Shown one piece after another: positions 26,378-35,586 of a stretch of DNA of 64,000 bases. Both the position numbers and the translations under genes were made by a program. The stretch is from Cyclobacteriaceae bacterium YHN15 (GTDB lineage: Bacteria > Bacteroidota > Bacteroidia > Cytophagales > Cyclobacteriaceae). The first letter of the stretch is position 1. Each line of letters begins with the position of its first letter. Below the pieces are notes generated by a model. That model did no database searches. It was not told the origin of the DNA and saw nothing but the letters and a program-made list of their open reading frames with translations. The stretch covers positions 310,001-374,000 of the forward strand of contig RKQB01000003.1 of NCBI GenBank assembly GCA_003797895.1, written 5' to 3'.

Positions 26378-28321
26378 ATGAAAAGCGTTTTTCGATTCCT
26401 TATTTTTTTAGTTCCTCTTTCCCTTTCGGGACAGATAAAAGAGATAAATGGCACTTTTGTTTATCAGGAGGTTTTTGTTGAGACAGACGCATTCGGACCA
26501 GAGTACCTGGATGTCATGGAAAAAGCTGTTGAGAAGGTCACTGACACCGAACTTCGCTTAAAAATGTTGAATGACCTGGGCTACTATTACCATACCAGAA
26601 ACCTGAATAAATCCCTGGAGATCATCAACAAAGGTTTGATTGAGGCAAGAAGTCTAAAAAACAGCTATTGGGAAGGAAGGCTTCAAGTATCACAAGGGGC
26701 CGTTTTACTTAGAATGGAAGAATTGGATTTAGCTGAACTTGCATTACGCAGTGCCATTGAAAAAATCCCTGAGAATGAGCGTTGGTTGCTTTACACCAAT
26801 TTGGGATACGTTTATGAAAGAAGGGGGGACCTACACGGAGCTTTTGAAATTGCTTCCAATAATCTCCGGCTTGGAGAAAAACACCAGGATCGCAAAGCCA
26901 TAGCCATGGCTTATTCAGATTTATGCAACCTTTTTTGGAAACAGGGGAAGTATGATAAAGGATTAGAGTACGGCCTGAAATCCCTTGATCTTTTCAACAA
27001 AAGAGGAATAAATGATTTGGACCATGATTTCACTTTTCATGTGGTCGGCAACAATCTTATTGCATTGAAAAGATATCAGGAAGCCTTAACCTATTTTGAG
27101 GCCTCTGTTAAGATCGGAAAACAATATGGTTTTTACAACAATCTCAGTGATACTTACATTGCCTTGGCAGAGCTATACAAGGAAAGGGAGAATTATCCAA
27201 ATGCAGAAATTTCTGCTATTGAAGCTTTAAAGTATGCTGAACTTTTGGATAATGATTTTATGGTCATGCGCTCCCTGCTCACACTGGGAAAATTGAATAA
27301 CCATACCAGAGAATTTAATCTTGCGATTGAAAACCTCCAAAAATGTATTCGTATTGCCACCCCTGAATTCGGGGATAAATTTTATCTCAGTTTAGCCTAT
27401 GAAGAGCTAAGCAAAGCTTATGAAGGAATCCAAAAAACAAAAGAGTCTTTAGTAGCTTATAAAATGTACAACAAACTGCACGATGAGGTATTTAATTCTG
27501 AAGCTGACCAAAGAATTGCCCTTCTCCAAACACAGATGGATATAGCCCAAAAGGAGGCAACAATTTCAATTCAGGATGCAAAATTGAACCAACAAACTAC
27601 CATACAATTATTTATTTTGATCCTGACAGGCTTTCTCTTGATTTTTTTGGCGGTTTTATACGTGTTTTTCATACGTAAAAAGAAATACAGTGAAATTTTG
27701 GAAAGGCAAAACTCAGAAAAAGAATTTTTATTAAAGGAAATCCATCACCGGGTGAAAAATAACCTTGAAATCATTTCCAGTCTACTTTCACTGCAATCAG
27801 AGCAAATCGATGATGAAAAAATAAAGTTGATCATGATGGACAGCCAAAACCGTGTCCAAAGTATGGGAATGATCCATCAAAACCTCTATGTAGGCGAAAA
27901 TATAGCATCCATTGAAATGAAAAGATATTTTCAGAATTTGGGCAATTATATTCTGGAAACTTTTGGAGCTTCTCCTAGAATTGTTGTCGTTTGTGAAATG
28001 GAAACCCTACATTTGGATATTGACAGAGCAATCCCCATCGGACTGATAGTCAATGAACTGCTAACAAACGCATTGAAATATGCCTTTCCTGAAAATAGAA
28101 AGGGCCAGATCAAAATAAGCCTGGAGGAAATAAATGGAAAGTTACAACTCAAAATAGCTGATAATGGGGTGGGATACAAAAAAAATTCCCAAATTATGGG
28201 GACAGGTTTCGGAACACAGTTGGTCCATCTCCTTTGTAAACAATTGGATGGCCAAATGAAACTTATTTCTGACAGTGGCACATCAATCTTTTTTCAATTT
28301 CAAACTTATCATGCAGCATGA
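26378..28321 (+). CDS. Sensor histidine kinase, TPR periplasmic domain and HisKA_2 core
   Basis: A membrane kinase of 647 residues. I chose ATG 26378 (MKSVFRFLIFLVPLSLSG, a signal peptide) over an in-frame TTG at 26363. Helical TPR-type repeats cover about residues 35-390 (e.g. GDLHGAFEIASNNLRLGEK, YQEALTYFEASVKIGK), followed by a membrane helix (about 410-435) and a HisKA_2 domain with EIHHRVKNNLE, phospho-acceptor probably His457. The ATPase has NELLTNALKYAF as N box and ADNGVGY as G1. This core belongs to a different family from the five kinases to the left. The stop overlaps the start of the LytTR regulator (ATGA), so the two are translated together and very likely form a cognate pair. 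Confidence 0.94.
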   Translation: MKSVFRFLIFLVPLSLSGQIKEINGTFVYQEVFVETDAFGPEYLDVMEKAVEKVTDTELRLKMLNDLGYYYHTRNLNKSLEIINKGLIEARSLKNSYWEGRLQVSQGAVLLRMEELDLAELALRSAIEKIPENERWLLYTNLGYVYERRGDLHGAFEIASNNLRLGEKHQDRKAIAMAYSDLCNLFWKQGKYDKGLEYGLKSLDLFNKRGINDLDHDFTFHVVGNNLIALKRYQEALTYFEASVKIGKQYGFYNNLSDTYIALAELYKERENYPNAEISAIEALKYAELLDNDFMVMRSLLTLGKLNNHTREFNLAIENLQKCIRIATPEFGDKFYLSLAYEELSKAYEGIQKTKESLVAYKMYNKLHDEVFNSEADQRIALLQTQMDIAQKEATISIQDAKLNQQTTIQLFILILTGFLLIFLAVLYVFFIRKKKYSEILERQNSEKEFLLKEIHHRVKNNLEIISSLLSLQSEQIDDEKIKLIMMDSQNRVQSMGMIHQNLYVGENIASIEMKRYFQNLGNYILETFGASPRIVVVCEMETLHLDIDRAIPIGLIVNELLTNALKYAFPENRKGQIKISLEEINGKLQLKIADNGVGYKKNSQIMGTGFGTQLVHLLCKQLDGQMKLISDSGTSIFFQFQTYHAA

Positions 28322-29052
28322 GCGATAAAACAAGGATTCTAATCGTTGAGGATGACATGATCATTGCTTCCAATATTTCACTTCAATTATCCAAACTGGG
28401 ATATGAAGTAACTGGGATAGAATCCAGGGGGGAGGAAGCCATCAATCATGCCAAGGAAAACAGACCTGATATCATCCTGATGGACATCAATCTGAAGGGG
28501 AAAATCGATGGTATAGAAACAGCTACAGCCATTCAAAAAGAAAATGATATTCCCTTGATATATCTTACGGCCAACGCCGATGAAGTTAGCTTCCAAAAAG
28601 CAAAAGAAACACATCCTTATGCCTTTATTTCCAAGCCCTTTAACAAAATCAACTTGGAAAGAACCATCGCCTTGGTTGTGGAAAAAATTAAAGAAGCCAA
28701 AGAGGATTTGTCAGATAATGCCTCTTTGATAGAATCTTTGGATGATAGGATATTCATACGGAACCAAAATAAATTGGTCAAGATCATGCTGAATGATATT
28801 CTCTATATTGAAGCAGAAAGGAATTATTGTAAGATTTTTACTATCGACCAGATATTAACCGTAGTCAGCCCCATTGGAACATTGTGTGAAAATATTGCAA
28901 ATAAAAACATGGTACGGGTGCATCGCTCATTTTTAGTCAATATCAAGCATTTGGATGCAGTGGCAGATAACTTTCTTGAAATACAGAGAAAGGTCATTCC
29001 TATCAGTAAAAGTTTTAGAGAAGAACTTTTTAAAAGAATCCATAAGGTTTGA
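28318..29052 (+). CDS. LytTR-family response regulator
   Basis: A 244-residue regulator. The receiver (about 5-120) has the acidic pair Asp12/Asp13, phospho-acceptor Asp56 (ILMDINLKG), switch Thr84 (YLTANAD) and Lys106 (FISKPFN). The C-terminal part (about 145-243) is a LytTR DNA-binding domain, with typical DILYIEAERNYCKIFT and NMVRVHRSFLVNIKHLDAV. It overlaps the upstream kinase gene by 4 bases. LytTR regulators bind imperfect direct repeats upstream of targets; none was identified here. Confidence 0.94.
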   Translation: MSDKTRILIVEDDMIIASNISLQLSKLGYEVTGIESRGEEAINHAKENRPDIILMDINLKGKIDGIETATAIQKENDIPLIYLTANADEVSFQKAKETHPYAFISKPFNKINLERTIALVVEKIKEAKEDLSDNASLIESLDDRIFIRNQNKLVKIMLNDILYIEAERNYCKIFTIDQILTVVSPIGTLCENIANKNMVRVHRSFLVNIKHLDAVADNFLEIQRKVIPISKSFREELFKRIHKV

Positions 29053-29193
29053 TACCTACACAAAGGTTCATGCGGTTTTTATTTTTAGTCCCCTATCGGG
29101 ATGTAGTTTGGATTTGAAATTCTCTATTTGTTTCAAGCCGAATCTTTTACTATTTTAATAGCCTTTAGCAAAAACAACCATCAACCTTTGATT

Positions 29194-30246
29194 ATGAAAA
29201 AAACAATCCTTTTGCTGACAATTATTTCTTTCTTTGTTCTATCCTGTTCACAGCAAGGCCACAAGCATGAAGAACACGACCATGTGACTGCATCCTACCT
29301 GGATTTTTCCGACCGGGACGATCAATTTGAAGGGGGCATCAGAATGATTCCCATCACGACTCCTAAAGGAGAATTTAGGGTATGGACCAAAAGAGTAGGC
29401 AACAACCCAAAGATGAAGGTTTTATTGCTTCACGGCGGACCTGGCATGACACATGAAATATATTCCTGTTTTGATGGTTATTTTCCTTCTGAAGGCATTG
29501 AATATATCTATTATGACCAATTAGGATCCTACTATTCAGATCAACCCGAAGAGCAGGATTTATGGACCATTGAACGCTTTGTGGATGAAGTAGAGCAAGT
29601 AAGAAAAGCCTTAGGTTTGAATAAGGATAATTTTTACCTCTATGGACAATCCTGGGGGGGCATGCTGGCCATGGAATATGCCTTAAAGCACCAGGATAAT
29701 CTCAAAGGACTGGTCATTTCCAATATGATGGCAAGTCTGGATGAATATGAAAAATATGCCAAGGAGGTGTTGGGGCCCCAGATGCCTGATGGCGTTTTTG
29801 AAGAAATCCTGAAAATCGAAGAAACAGGGGATTTTGAAAATCCCAGGTATGAAGAACTCCTCATGGAGCACCATTACCAACACCATGTGCTGAGAATGCC
29901 TTTGGAGGATTGGCCGGAAGCTGTGATGCGCACGCTGAAGCATGTCAATCCCAATGTGTATGTGTACATGCAGGGACATTCTGAGTTTGGTATTACAGCT
30001 GGTGCAACGCTGAAAGGCTGGGACAGAAGAGAAGATCTGAAAAACATCCAAGTGCCAACTTTGGTCATAGGGGCAGGTCATGATACCATGGACCCAAAGC
30101 ATATGGAATGGATGTCAACTGAAGTTCAAAATGGACGTTACCTGTTCTGTCCCGATGGCAGTCACGTATCCCAATATGATGACCAAAAGGTTTTCTTTGA
30201 GGGCCTGATCAAATTTGTGAAGGATGTAGATCAGGGTAGTTTTTGA
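29194..30246 (+). CDS. Secreted proline iminopeptidase-like alpha/beta hydrolase (S33), lipoprotein
   Basis: A hydrolase of 350 residues. The start at 29194 gives a lipoprotein signal (MKKTILLLTIISFFVLSC, Cys18); an upstream in-frame ATG at 29128 would bury it. The fold motifs are HGGPGM (oxyanion region, residues 80-85), nucleophile Ser153 in GQSWGG, an acid in GAGHDTMDP and a His in DGSHVSQYDD. HGGPG and GQSWGG are typical of proline iminopeptidases and tricorn-factor F1-like enzymes, which release N-terminal proline or other residues from peptides. The His-rich start of the mature part (GHKHEEHDH) might bind metal. It stands alone 141 bases after the LytTR gene. Confidence 0.88.
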   Translation: MKKTILLLTIISFFVLSCSQQGHKHEEHDHVTASYLDFSDRDDQFEGGIRMIPITTPKGEFRVWTKRVGNNPKMKVLLLHGGPGMTHEIYSCFDGYFPSEGIEYIYYDQLGSYYSDQPEEQDLWTIERFVDEVEQVRKALGLNKDNFYLYGQSWGGMLAMEYALKHQDNLKGLVISNMMASLDEYEKYAKEVLGPQMPDGVFEEILKIEETGDFENPRYEELLMEHHYQHHVLRMPLEDWPEAVMRTLKHVNPNVYVYMQGHSEFGITAGATLKGWDRREDLKNIQVPTLVIGAGHDTMDPKHMEWMSTEVQNGRYLFCPDGSHVSQYDDQKVFFEGLIKFVKDVDQGSF

Positions 30247-30511
30247 AAAATCAATCAATTGGGAAAAAGTCATGAGAGAAATAGTTTACTAAGTTTTTGG
30301 TCTTTGCTTTTTTGAATAACAGCTATGCCCATTTAACTGATAATCAAAGTATTTTTAAGTTTATTAAAGGTTTATTTCTGAAGGCTACAACAATATCGGC
30401 AATGAAATTAATGTTTGTTTTTAGATAAATCCTTATCTTAACATGGAGGACTTATCTCTACCATTTTTTGGAATTAACCAATATTTTCTTCGGAATTTTA
30501 ATGCTCCTAGT

Positions 30512-32485
30512 ATGAAAAAAAACCAAAAAGCTCCTACTTCGCCTATAGAGGGGTCAAAAAAAAAAGAGCTGGAAAAAAATAAAAAACCAAAACTGCCTTC
30601 TACCCGAATCTTGCTTATCTTTTTTGCGATTTTAATTGGCAACTATCTCTTGGTCAACTATTTTTTCCCCAACAAAGAACCTGCCATCAATATACCTTAC
30701 AGTTTATTCAAAGAACAGGTAGCAAAAGGAAATGTCAAGGCTGTTTATACCAAAGGCGAGCTTATAACAGGAAAGTTAGAAAATGAAATCACCTATACGC
30801 GCCTAGATCCAAACAAAAAGGAAAAACAAACAAGAAGCGAGGAAGTAAGTCATTTCACCACAACTATTCCTTCTTTTGCAGAACAGGGATTAGAGACGCT
30901 TTTAGAAGAAAAAGGAGTTGAAATTGTAGCTGACCCCATAGTTGACGACAGCTTTTCCATCTGGTCAATAATGGCCTATTTTGGTCCAGCATTGTTAATA
31001 ATTTTATTCTACGTCTGGCTCTTCCGAAAGGCTAAAGGACAAGGAGGTATAGGTGGAATGATGGGCATGGGACAAAGCAAGGCCAAACGCTTTGACCAAT
31101 ATACTGATACAAAGGTTAACTTCGATGATGTAGCAGGTATAGATGAAGCAGAAAATGAACTGGTAGAAATAGTGGATTTTTTGAAAAATCCCGAAAAATA
31201 CACGCGTTTGGGAGGTACTGCTCCCAAAGGAGTTCTTTTATTGGGTCCTCCCGGGACTGGAAAAACCCTATTGGCCAGGGCAGTGGCAGGAGAATCAGGA
31301 GTACCTTTCTTTTCCATGAGCGGATCTGAATTTGTGGAAATGATTGTGGGAGTGGGTGCAGCTCGGGTAAGAGACCTTTTCAGAGTAGCCAGGGAAAATG
31401 CACCTGCCATCATTTTCATAGATGAATTGGATTCCATTGGCAGATCTAGAGGTCAATATGTCATGGGTGGAGCAAGTGAACAGGAACAAACCCTGAACCA
31501 AATCCTGACCGAAATGGATGGATTCTCCAGCAAGGAAGGGATCATCGTGCTTGCTGCCACCAACCAACCAGGTATACTGGATAAAGCCCTTTTGCGGGCA
31601 GGTAGGTTTGACCGTAGGATAGTCGTGAATCCACCGGATAAAACAGGCAGGATTGCCATTCTTCAGGTCCATACACGAAAGGTACCGCTGTCTGATGATT
31701 TTAGTTATGAGGAAATTGCAAATGCTACGCCGGGATTTACAGGTGCAGACCTGAAAAACCTGGTCAATGAAGCCGCACTGCAAGCAGCCAAAGAAAACAA
31801 TTCCAAAGTAACCCCAAAACACTTTATGGCTGCTTTGGAGAAAATAGTACTTGGACCCGAAAGACCTATTTTACTTACCAAAGAAGACAAAGAACGCATT
31901 GCCTATCATGAAAGTGGTCATGCCATTCTTGGTCTATTGGTACCTGGAGCAGATCCTGTAAACAGGGTATCAATCGTTCCCCGCGGCCAAGCCCTAGGTA
32001 TAACCTACCAACGTCCCGATAAGGAAAAATACAATTATGAGGAAGAATATCTTCGTGCAAGAATTATCGGCATTCTGGGTGGACGGTCTGCTGAGGAAGT
32101 GGTGTTTGGTACCAAAACTACGGGGGCAGAAAATGACATCCAGCAAGCAACTGAAATTGCCAGGGCCATGGTAACTCGTTGGGGAATGAGCAAAGATTTG
32201 GGATTGATCCAATTATCCGGCTCAAGAAATGAATACCTTGGAGTGAATTACGGGCAGAAACCATACAGCGAAGATACCGCCAAAAGAATAGATGCCGAAG
32301 TGGTCAGGATTATTCAGGAATGTCATGAAGAGGCCAAAAAATTACTTAAGAAACATAGAAAAGCATTGGACTTACTGGCACAGACCTTATTGGAAAAAGA
32401 AAACCTAAATGAAGAAGAAATCCTCAAGGTTACCGGCTTACCACCTGCACCAAAATTAATCAGCAGAAAAATGAATCCGGAATAG
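30512..32485 (+). CDS. ftsH: ATP-dependent zinc metalloprotease FtsH
   Basis: A membrane AAA+ protease that degrades misfolded and regulatory membrane proteins. I chose ATG 30512 ([14 protein letters not shown]), 657 residues; the in-frame ATG at 30443 adds 23 residues unlike FtsH. A membrane helix lies at about 33-52 and another at about 155-172, bracketing the periplasmic FtsH extracellular domain. The AAA module has Walker A GPPGTGKT (about 244), Walker [12 protein letters not shown] and the second region of homology GRFDRRI. The protease site is HESGH (His466 and His470), with the third zinc ligand expected in the TTGAENDIQ segment. Upstream it has an AT-rich gap of 265 bases and it is not obviously in an operon. 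Confidence 0.97.
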   Translation: MKKNQKAPTSPIEGSKKKELEKNKKPKLPSTRILLIFFAILIGNYLLVNYFFPNKEPAINIPYSLFKEQVAKGNVKAVYTKGELITGKLENEITYTRLDPNKKEKQTRSEEVSHFTTTIPSFAEQGLETLLEEKGVEIVADPIVDDSFSIWSIMAYFGPALLIILFYVWLFRKAKGQGGIGGMMGMGQSKAKRFDQYTDTKVNFDDVAGIDEAENELVEIVDFLKNPEKYTRLGGTAPKGVLLLGPPGTGKTLLARAVAGESGVPFFSMSGSEFVEMIVGVGAARVRDLFRVARENAPAIIFIDELDSIGRSRGQYVMGGASEQEQTLNQILTEMDGFSSKEGIIVLAATNQPGILDKALLRAGRFDRRIVVNPPDKTGRIAILQVHTRKVPLSDDFSYEEIANATPGFTGADLKNLVNEAALQAAKENNSKVTPKHFMAALEKIVLGPERPILLTKEDKERIAYHESGHAILGLLVPGADPVNRVSIVPRGQALGITYQRPDKEKYNYEEEYLRARIIGILGGRSAEEVVFGTKTTGAENDIQQATEIARAMVTRWGMSKDLGLIQLSGSRNEYLGVNYGQKPYSEDTAKRIDAEVVRIIQECHEEAKKLLKKHRKALDLLAQTLLEKENLNEEEILKVTGLPPAPKLISRKMNPE

Positions 32486-32698
32486 AAATTTTCAAGTCAA
32501 TAAAAAACTGATGAAGCTATTTTTAAGAAAGGGGAATATTTAAGGAGAATTAAATGGTATTTTTTCAAATCTATGTAGTTTGTTAGCATTTTTCGAATGA
32601 AGGTCCAAAACTTATCAGAAATCACTTTTTTCAATTAGGTTTTCAGGGTATATTTTGGAAGAATAATCAATTTAATTTCTCCTCAAATCCCAAAATTT

Positions 32699-33751
32699 AT
32701 GCCCCAAAAACCATTACACTCCAGAAAAAATAAATTTCTGTTCAAGCAAAATCTACTGTTTTTAATTATCCTGCAGTTCTTTGTCACTATAGCCTGTCAG
32801 GCACAGGAAGGAAAAACCTGGTTGCGTTTTGAAGGAAAGGAAGGACCTGGCAAAGGAAAGCATATTGTTCTGGTAAGCGGAGATGATGAATACCGCTCGG
32901 AGGAAGCCATGCCCATGCTGGGGAAATTGCTCTCTCAGCATTATGGATTTACCTGTACTGTACTTTTCCCTATAGAGCCGGAAACAGGAAACATTGTCCC
33001 TTCCTACCAAAACAATATTCCTGGTCTGGAACATTTGGAATCAGCTGATCTGATGATTTTGTTGACCAGGTTTAGGGAGTTGCCTGATGAACAGACCAAA
33101 TATTTTCATAACTATTTCATGGCAGGAAAACCCATCATCGGAATGAGAACAGCCACCCATGCTTTCCATTATGAAAAAAACAAAAACAGCCCTTATGCGA
33201 AATACCATTGGAGGAATACAGAAAGGGGCTGGGAAGGTGGTTTCGGCCAACAAATACTCGGAGAAACCTGGGTGGCCCATCACGGAGATCATGGAAAAGA
33301 AGGAGCAAGAGCACTGATTGATGGATTGGCGCAACAGCAGGACCACCCGATCCTGAGAGGGGTAAAAGATATTTGGGCTGCATCTGATGTGTATACTGTC
33401 AAAAACCTTCCTAAAGAAGCAGAAGTTCTGATCTATGGTGTCGCCACTTCAGGAATGACGCCGGAATCATCCATCAATTGGGAAAAGTCGGTAATGCCCA
33501 TGGCCTGGACCAAGGATTATCAGGTGGAAGGTGGGAAAAAGGGTAAGGTCTTCACCACCACTATGGGTGCCTCTGTGGATTTACAGAGTGCCGACCTAAG
33601 GAGATTGATTGTCAATGCAGTCTTTTGGAGCTTAGATATGTCCGACAACATCACAGCAGATATGGATGTCTCCATTGTCGGGAAATATGAGCCGACTATG
33701 TTTGGATTTGGGACTTTCAGAAAGGGGATGAGGGTGGAGGATTTTAAATGA
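32699..33751 (+). CDS. Secreted ThuA-like (class I glutamine amidotransferase fold) protein
   Basis: A 350-residue protein with a signal peptide (hydrophobic stretch LLFLIILQFFVTIACQAQ). The mature part matches ThuA-like proteins (trehalose utilization type): IVLVSGDDEYRSEEAMPMLG at the start of the fold, DLMILLTRFRELPDEQ, and GKPIIGMRTATHAF. ThuA proteins are common beside sugar oxidation and keto-sugar genes in Bacteroidota and planctomycetes; their reaction is poorly defined. The downstream region is a cluster of hairpin repeats. Confidence 0.85.
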   Translation: MPQKPLHSRKNKFLFKQNLLFLIILQFFVTIACQAQEGKTWLRFEGKEGPGKGKHIVLVSGDDEYRSEEAMPMLGKLLSQHYGFTCTVLFPIEPETGNIVPSYQNNIPGLEHLESADLMILLTRFRELPDEQTKYFHNYFMAGKPIIGMRTATHAFHYEKNKNSPYAKYHWRNTERGWEGGFGQQILGETWVAHHGDHGKEGARALIDGLAQQQDHPILRGVKDIWAASDVYTVKNLPKEAEVLIYGVATSGMTPESSINWEKSVMPMAWTKDYQVEGGKKGKVFTTTMGASVDLQSADLRRLIVNAVFWSLDMSDNITADMDVSIVGKYEPTMFGFGTFRKGMRVEDFK

Positions 33752-33769
33752 TAGAAAAACATAAATAGA

Positions 33770-33852
33770 ACCTCAAGAGATCCCTCGTGCCTCTGGATGA
33801 CGGCTTAACTGTTCGTCACCCTGACGAAGGAAGGGTCTCATGAGGTTCAGGA
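33770..33852. repeat. Hairpin repeat, copy A (GAGATCCCTCG...GAAGGGTCTC)
   Basis: The outer arms GAACCTCAAGAGATCCCTCG and the complement of GAAGGGTCTCATGAGGTTC pair imperfectly; inside are GGATGACGG and CGTCACCCTGACG. It is the same family as copies B-E around the GIY-YIG gene. Confidence 0.75.
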
Positions 33853-33907
33853 AGAGATTAATATTAGATATAAGGGCTTAAAAGTAATTCAACCGCTATA
33901 TTGAACT

Positions 33908-33990
33908 GCCTGAGATCCCTCGTTCCTAGGGCTGACGTTTACCTTAGCCATCATGCTGATCCCGATAGCCGGAGAAGCATCTTAAGAGGT
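33908..33990. repeat. Hairpin repeat, copy B
   Basis: Begins CTGAGATCCCTCGTTCCTAG and ends with GGAGAAGCATCTTAAGAGG; the right arm is of the GAAGCATCT subtype shared with copy D. The internal part is degenerate (GCTGACG...CATCATGCTGATC). Confidence 0.65.
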
Positions 33991-34065
33991 GCAAAAAAGA
34001 ATTGATATACTGAAGAAGAACTGGATTTCAAACGTCTGTTTATTCTCAAAAAAATCAGTATAAAT

Positions 34066-34365
34066 ATGGAAAAAGGAGGTGCTATTTATATATTGACAAA
34101 TAAACTCAACACCACCCTTTACATTGGTGTTACAAGTAATTTGCCTAAACGCCTCTACGAACATCAAAATGGACTATTCCCAAACTCTTTTGTAACCAAA
34201 TATAATCTGAAAAAAATCATATATTATGAGGGTTTTCATTCCATTGAAGAAGCAATTGGTAGGGAAAAACAATTGAAAGGTTGGGCTAGAAAAAAGAAGG
34301 AAGATTTAATTGCATCCATGAACCCGAAATGGATCGATTTGACAAATGAGATAATGAATTGGTGA
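34066..34365 (+). CDS. Single-domain GIY-YIG endonuclease
   Basis: A 99-residue protein consisting of one GIY-YIG nuclease domain (YhbQ/UPF0213-like). The catalytic motif is AIYILTNKLNTTLYIGVTS (AIY...YIG variant), followed by RLYEHQNG, with the basic helix SIEEAIGREKQLKGWARKKK, in which the Glu of GREKQ is the expected metal ligand. No DNA-recognition domain is attached. It is flanked by two hairpin repeats upstream and two and a half downstream, all of one family, with no other gene between them. Function is not established for this group; roles in DNA repair or element mobility are possible. Confidence 0.92.
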   Translation: MEKGGAIYILTNKLNTTLYIGVTSNLPKRLYEHQNGLFPNSFVTKYNLKKIIYYEGFHSIEEAIGREKQLKGWARKKKEDLIASMNPKWIDLTNEIMNW

Positions 34366-34403
34366 GGCTTTAATCATTACCTATTTGAGGCCTTTTTGAA
34401 ACC

Positions 34404-34478
34404 AAAGAGATCCCTCGTGACTCGGATGACGTAAACCGGAGCGGACGTCACCCTGACGTAGGAAGGGTCTCAAGAGGA
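34404..34478. repeat. Hairpin repeat, copy C
   Basis: AAAGAGATCCCTCGTGACTC, GGATGACG, a centre with CGTCACCCTGACG, and GGAAGGGTCTCAAGAGG. It starts about 40 bases after the GIY-YIG stop and is most similar to copy A. Confidence 0.75.
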
Positions 34479-34505
34479 ACAGTAAATGATAAAATGAACA
34501 TAAAT

Positions 34506-34586
34506 AGAACCTCTGGAGATCCCTCGTACCTCGGGATGACGTGAAAGCGACCGTCATGCTGACGAAGGAAGCATCTCTCGAGATAC
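34506..34586. repeat. Hairpin repeat, copy D, with partial copy E at 34631-34655
   Basis: GAACCTCTGGAGATCCCTCG, CTCGGGATGACG, CGTCATGCTGACGAAGG, then AAGCATCTCTCGAGAT. A fragment (TTGAACCTCGGGATGACGG) follows at 34639-34655. The flank ATAAATAGAACCTC is shared with copy A, so the repeated unit extends beyond the hairpin. Confidence 0.75.
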
Positions 34587-34685
34587 ATAATTAAGGTATA
34601 TTAAAATAAAAAAATGGCAGAATATTAAACGCCTCATTGAACCTCGGGATGACGGCAAAAACAAAATATATCAAACCAATAACCC

Positions 34686-35537
34686 ATGAATAAAATCGGA
34701 TTTAATGTATTGGCCTGGTCAGCAAATATGTCAGATGACCTTAAACCTATCCTGGATAGACTCAAAAAAATCGGTTATGATGGGGCAGAATTTTTTGTCG
34801 GCTCTGATGATGTTCCGGCTTATAAACGAATCGGTGAACATTGCAAGAATATAGGTCTTGAAGTCACCACTGTTTGTGTACTAAGCCCAGAGGAAAATCT
34901 GGTCAGTCCAGAAAAAGCTGTCCGGCAAAAAGGTTTGGAAAAAATAAAATGGATCATCGACCGTTCCCATGATTTGGGTTCCCAAGTACTTTGTGGACCC
35001 TTCCATTCTGCCTTTGCCACTTTTACCAAAGCAGCTCCCCAGGAAATTGAATATGCCCGAAGTGCAGAAATCCTCCACGAAGCAGGAGATTATGCAGCAC
35101 AGGCGGGAATACTCTTGACTCCTGAAGCCTTGAACCGATTTGAATGTTACCTCTGTAATACCATGGAGCAGCTTTCCCATCTACTGAAAATAGTCAACCA
35201 TCCCAATGTAAAAGCCATGTTTGACACCCATCATGCCAATATGGAAGAGAAGAAATTGGGCGATGCTATACGTAGCATTGGTCCACGCTTGGCACATTTC
35301 CATATCAGCGAAAATGATCGGGGAACTCCTGGTTCAGGTCATGTCCCATGGGATGAAACTTTCGCTGCTTTGGCCGAAATCAACTATACAGGTTGGCTGA
35401 CCATTGAAGGCTTTACCAGAAACGATCCTGATTTTGCCAATGCCATCGGTGTGTGGAGACAGTTTTCCGAACCTTGGGAAATGGCCGAAAGCGGGTATAA
35501 GCTTATTCGGGAAATGAGTCAAAAACATGGTTTGTAA
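34686..35537 (+). CDS. Sugar isomerase/epimerase (TIM barrel, ketose 3-epimerase-like)
   Basis: A 283-residue cytoplasmic TIM-barrel protein of the xylose isomerase-like/AP-endonuclease-2 superfamily. The metal-binding set expected for D-tagatose or D-psicose 3-epimerases is visible: Glu147 (LTPEALNRFE), Asp180 (FDTHHANME), His206 (AHFHISENDRG) and Glu241 (LTIEGF). GPFHSAF near 104 corresponds to the substrate-phosphate/ketose loop of that family. It lies 49 bases before the sulfatase gene on the same strand. Substrate identity cannot be read from the sequence; ketose 3-epimerisation is the best guess. Confidence 0.88.
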   Translation: MNKIGFNVLAWSANMSDDLKPILDRLKKIGYDGAEFFVGSDDVPAYKRIGEHCKNIGLEVTTVCVLSPEENLVSPEKAVRQKGLEKIKWIIDRSHDLGSQVLCGPFHSAFATFTKAAPQEIEYARSAEILHEAGDYAAQAGILLTPEALNRFECYLCNTMEQLSHLLKIVNHPNVKAMFDTHHANMEEKKLGDAIRSIGPRLAHFHISENDRGTPGSGHVPWDETFAALAEINYTGWLTIEGFTRNDPDFANAIGVWRQFSEPWEMAESGYKLIREMSQKHGL

Positions 35538-35586
35538 ATAGTGAAATTTCAGCTTGCAAGAATAGCCTATAAATTCAATCATAAAA

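Noticed and set aside
34066..34365. Homing endonuclease or UvrC
   Set aside because: There is only a single GIY-YIG domain of 99 residues, with no recognition domain, no intron or intein context and no UvrC helix-hairpin-helix region.
33770..34655. CRISPR array
   Set aside because: The repeats are imperfect hairpins of about 80 bases with irregular spacing and a gene between them; there are no regular spacers and no cas genes.
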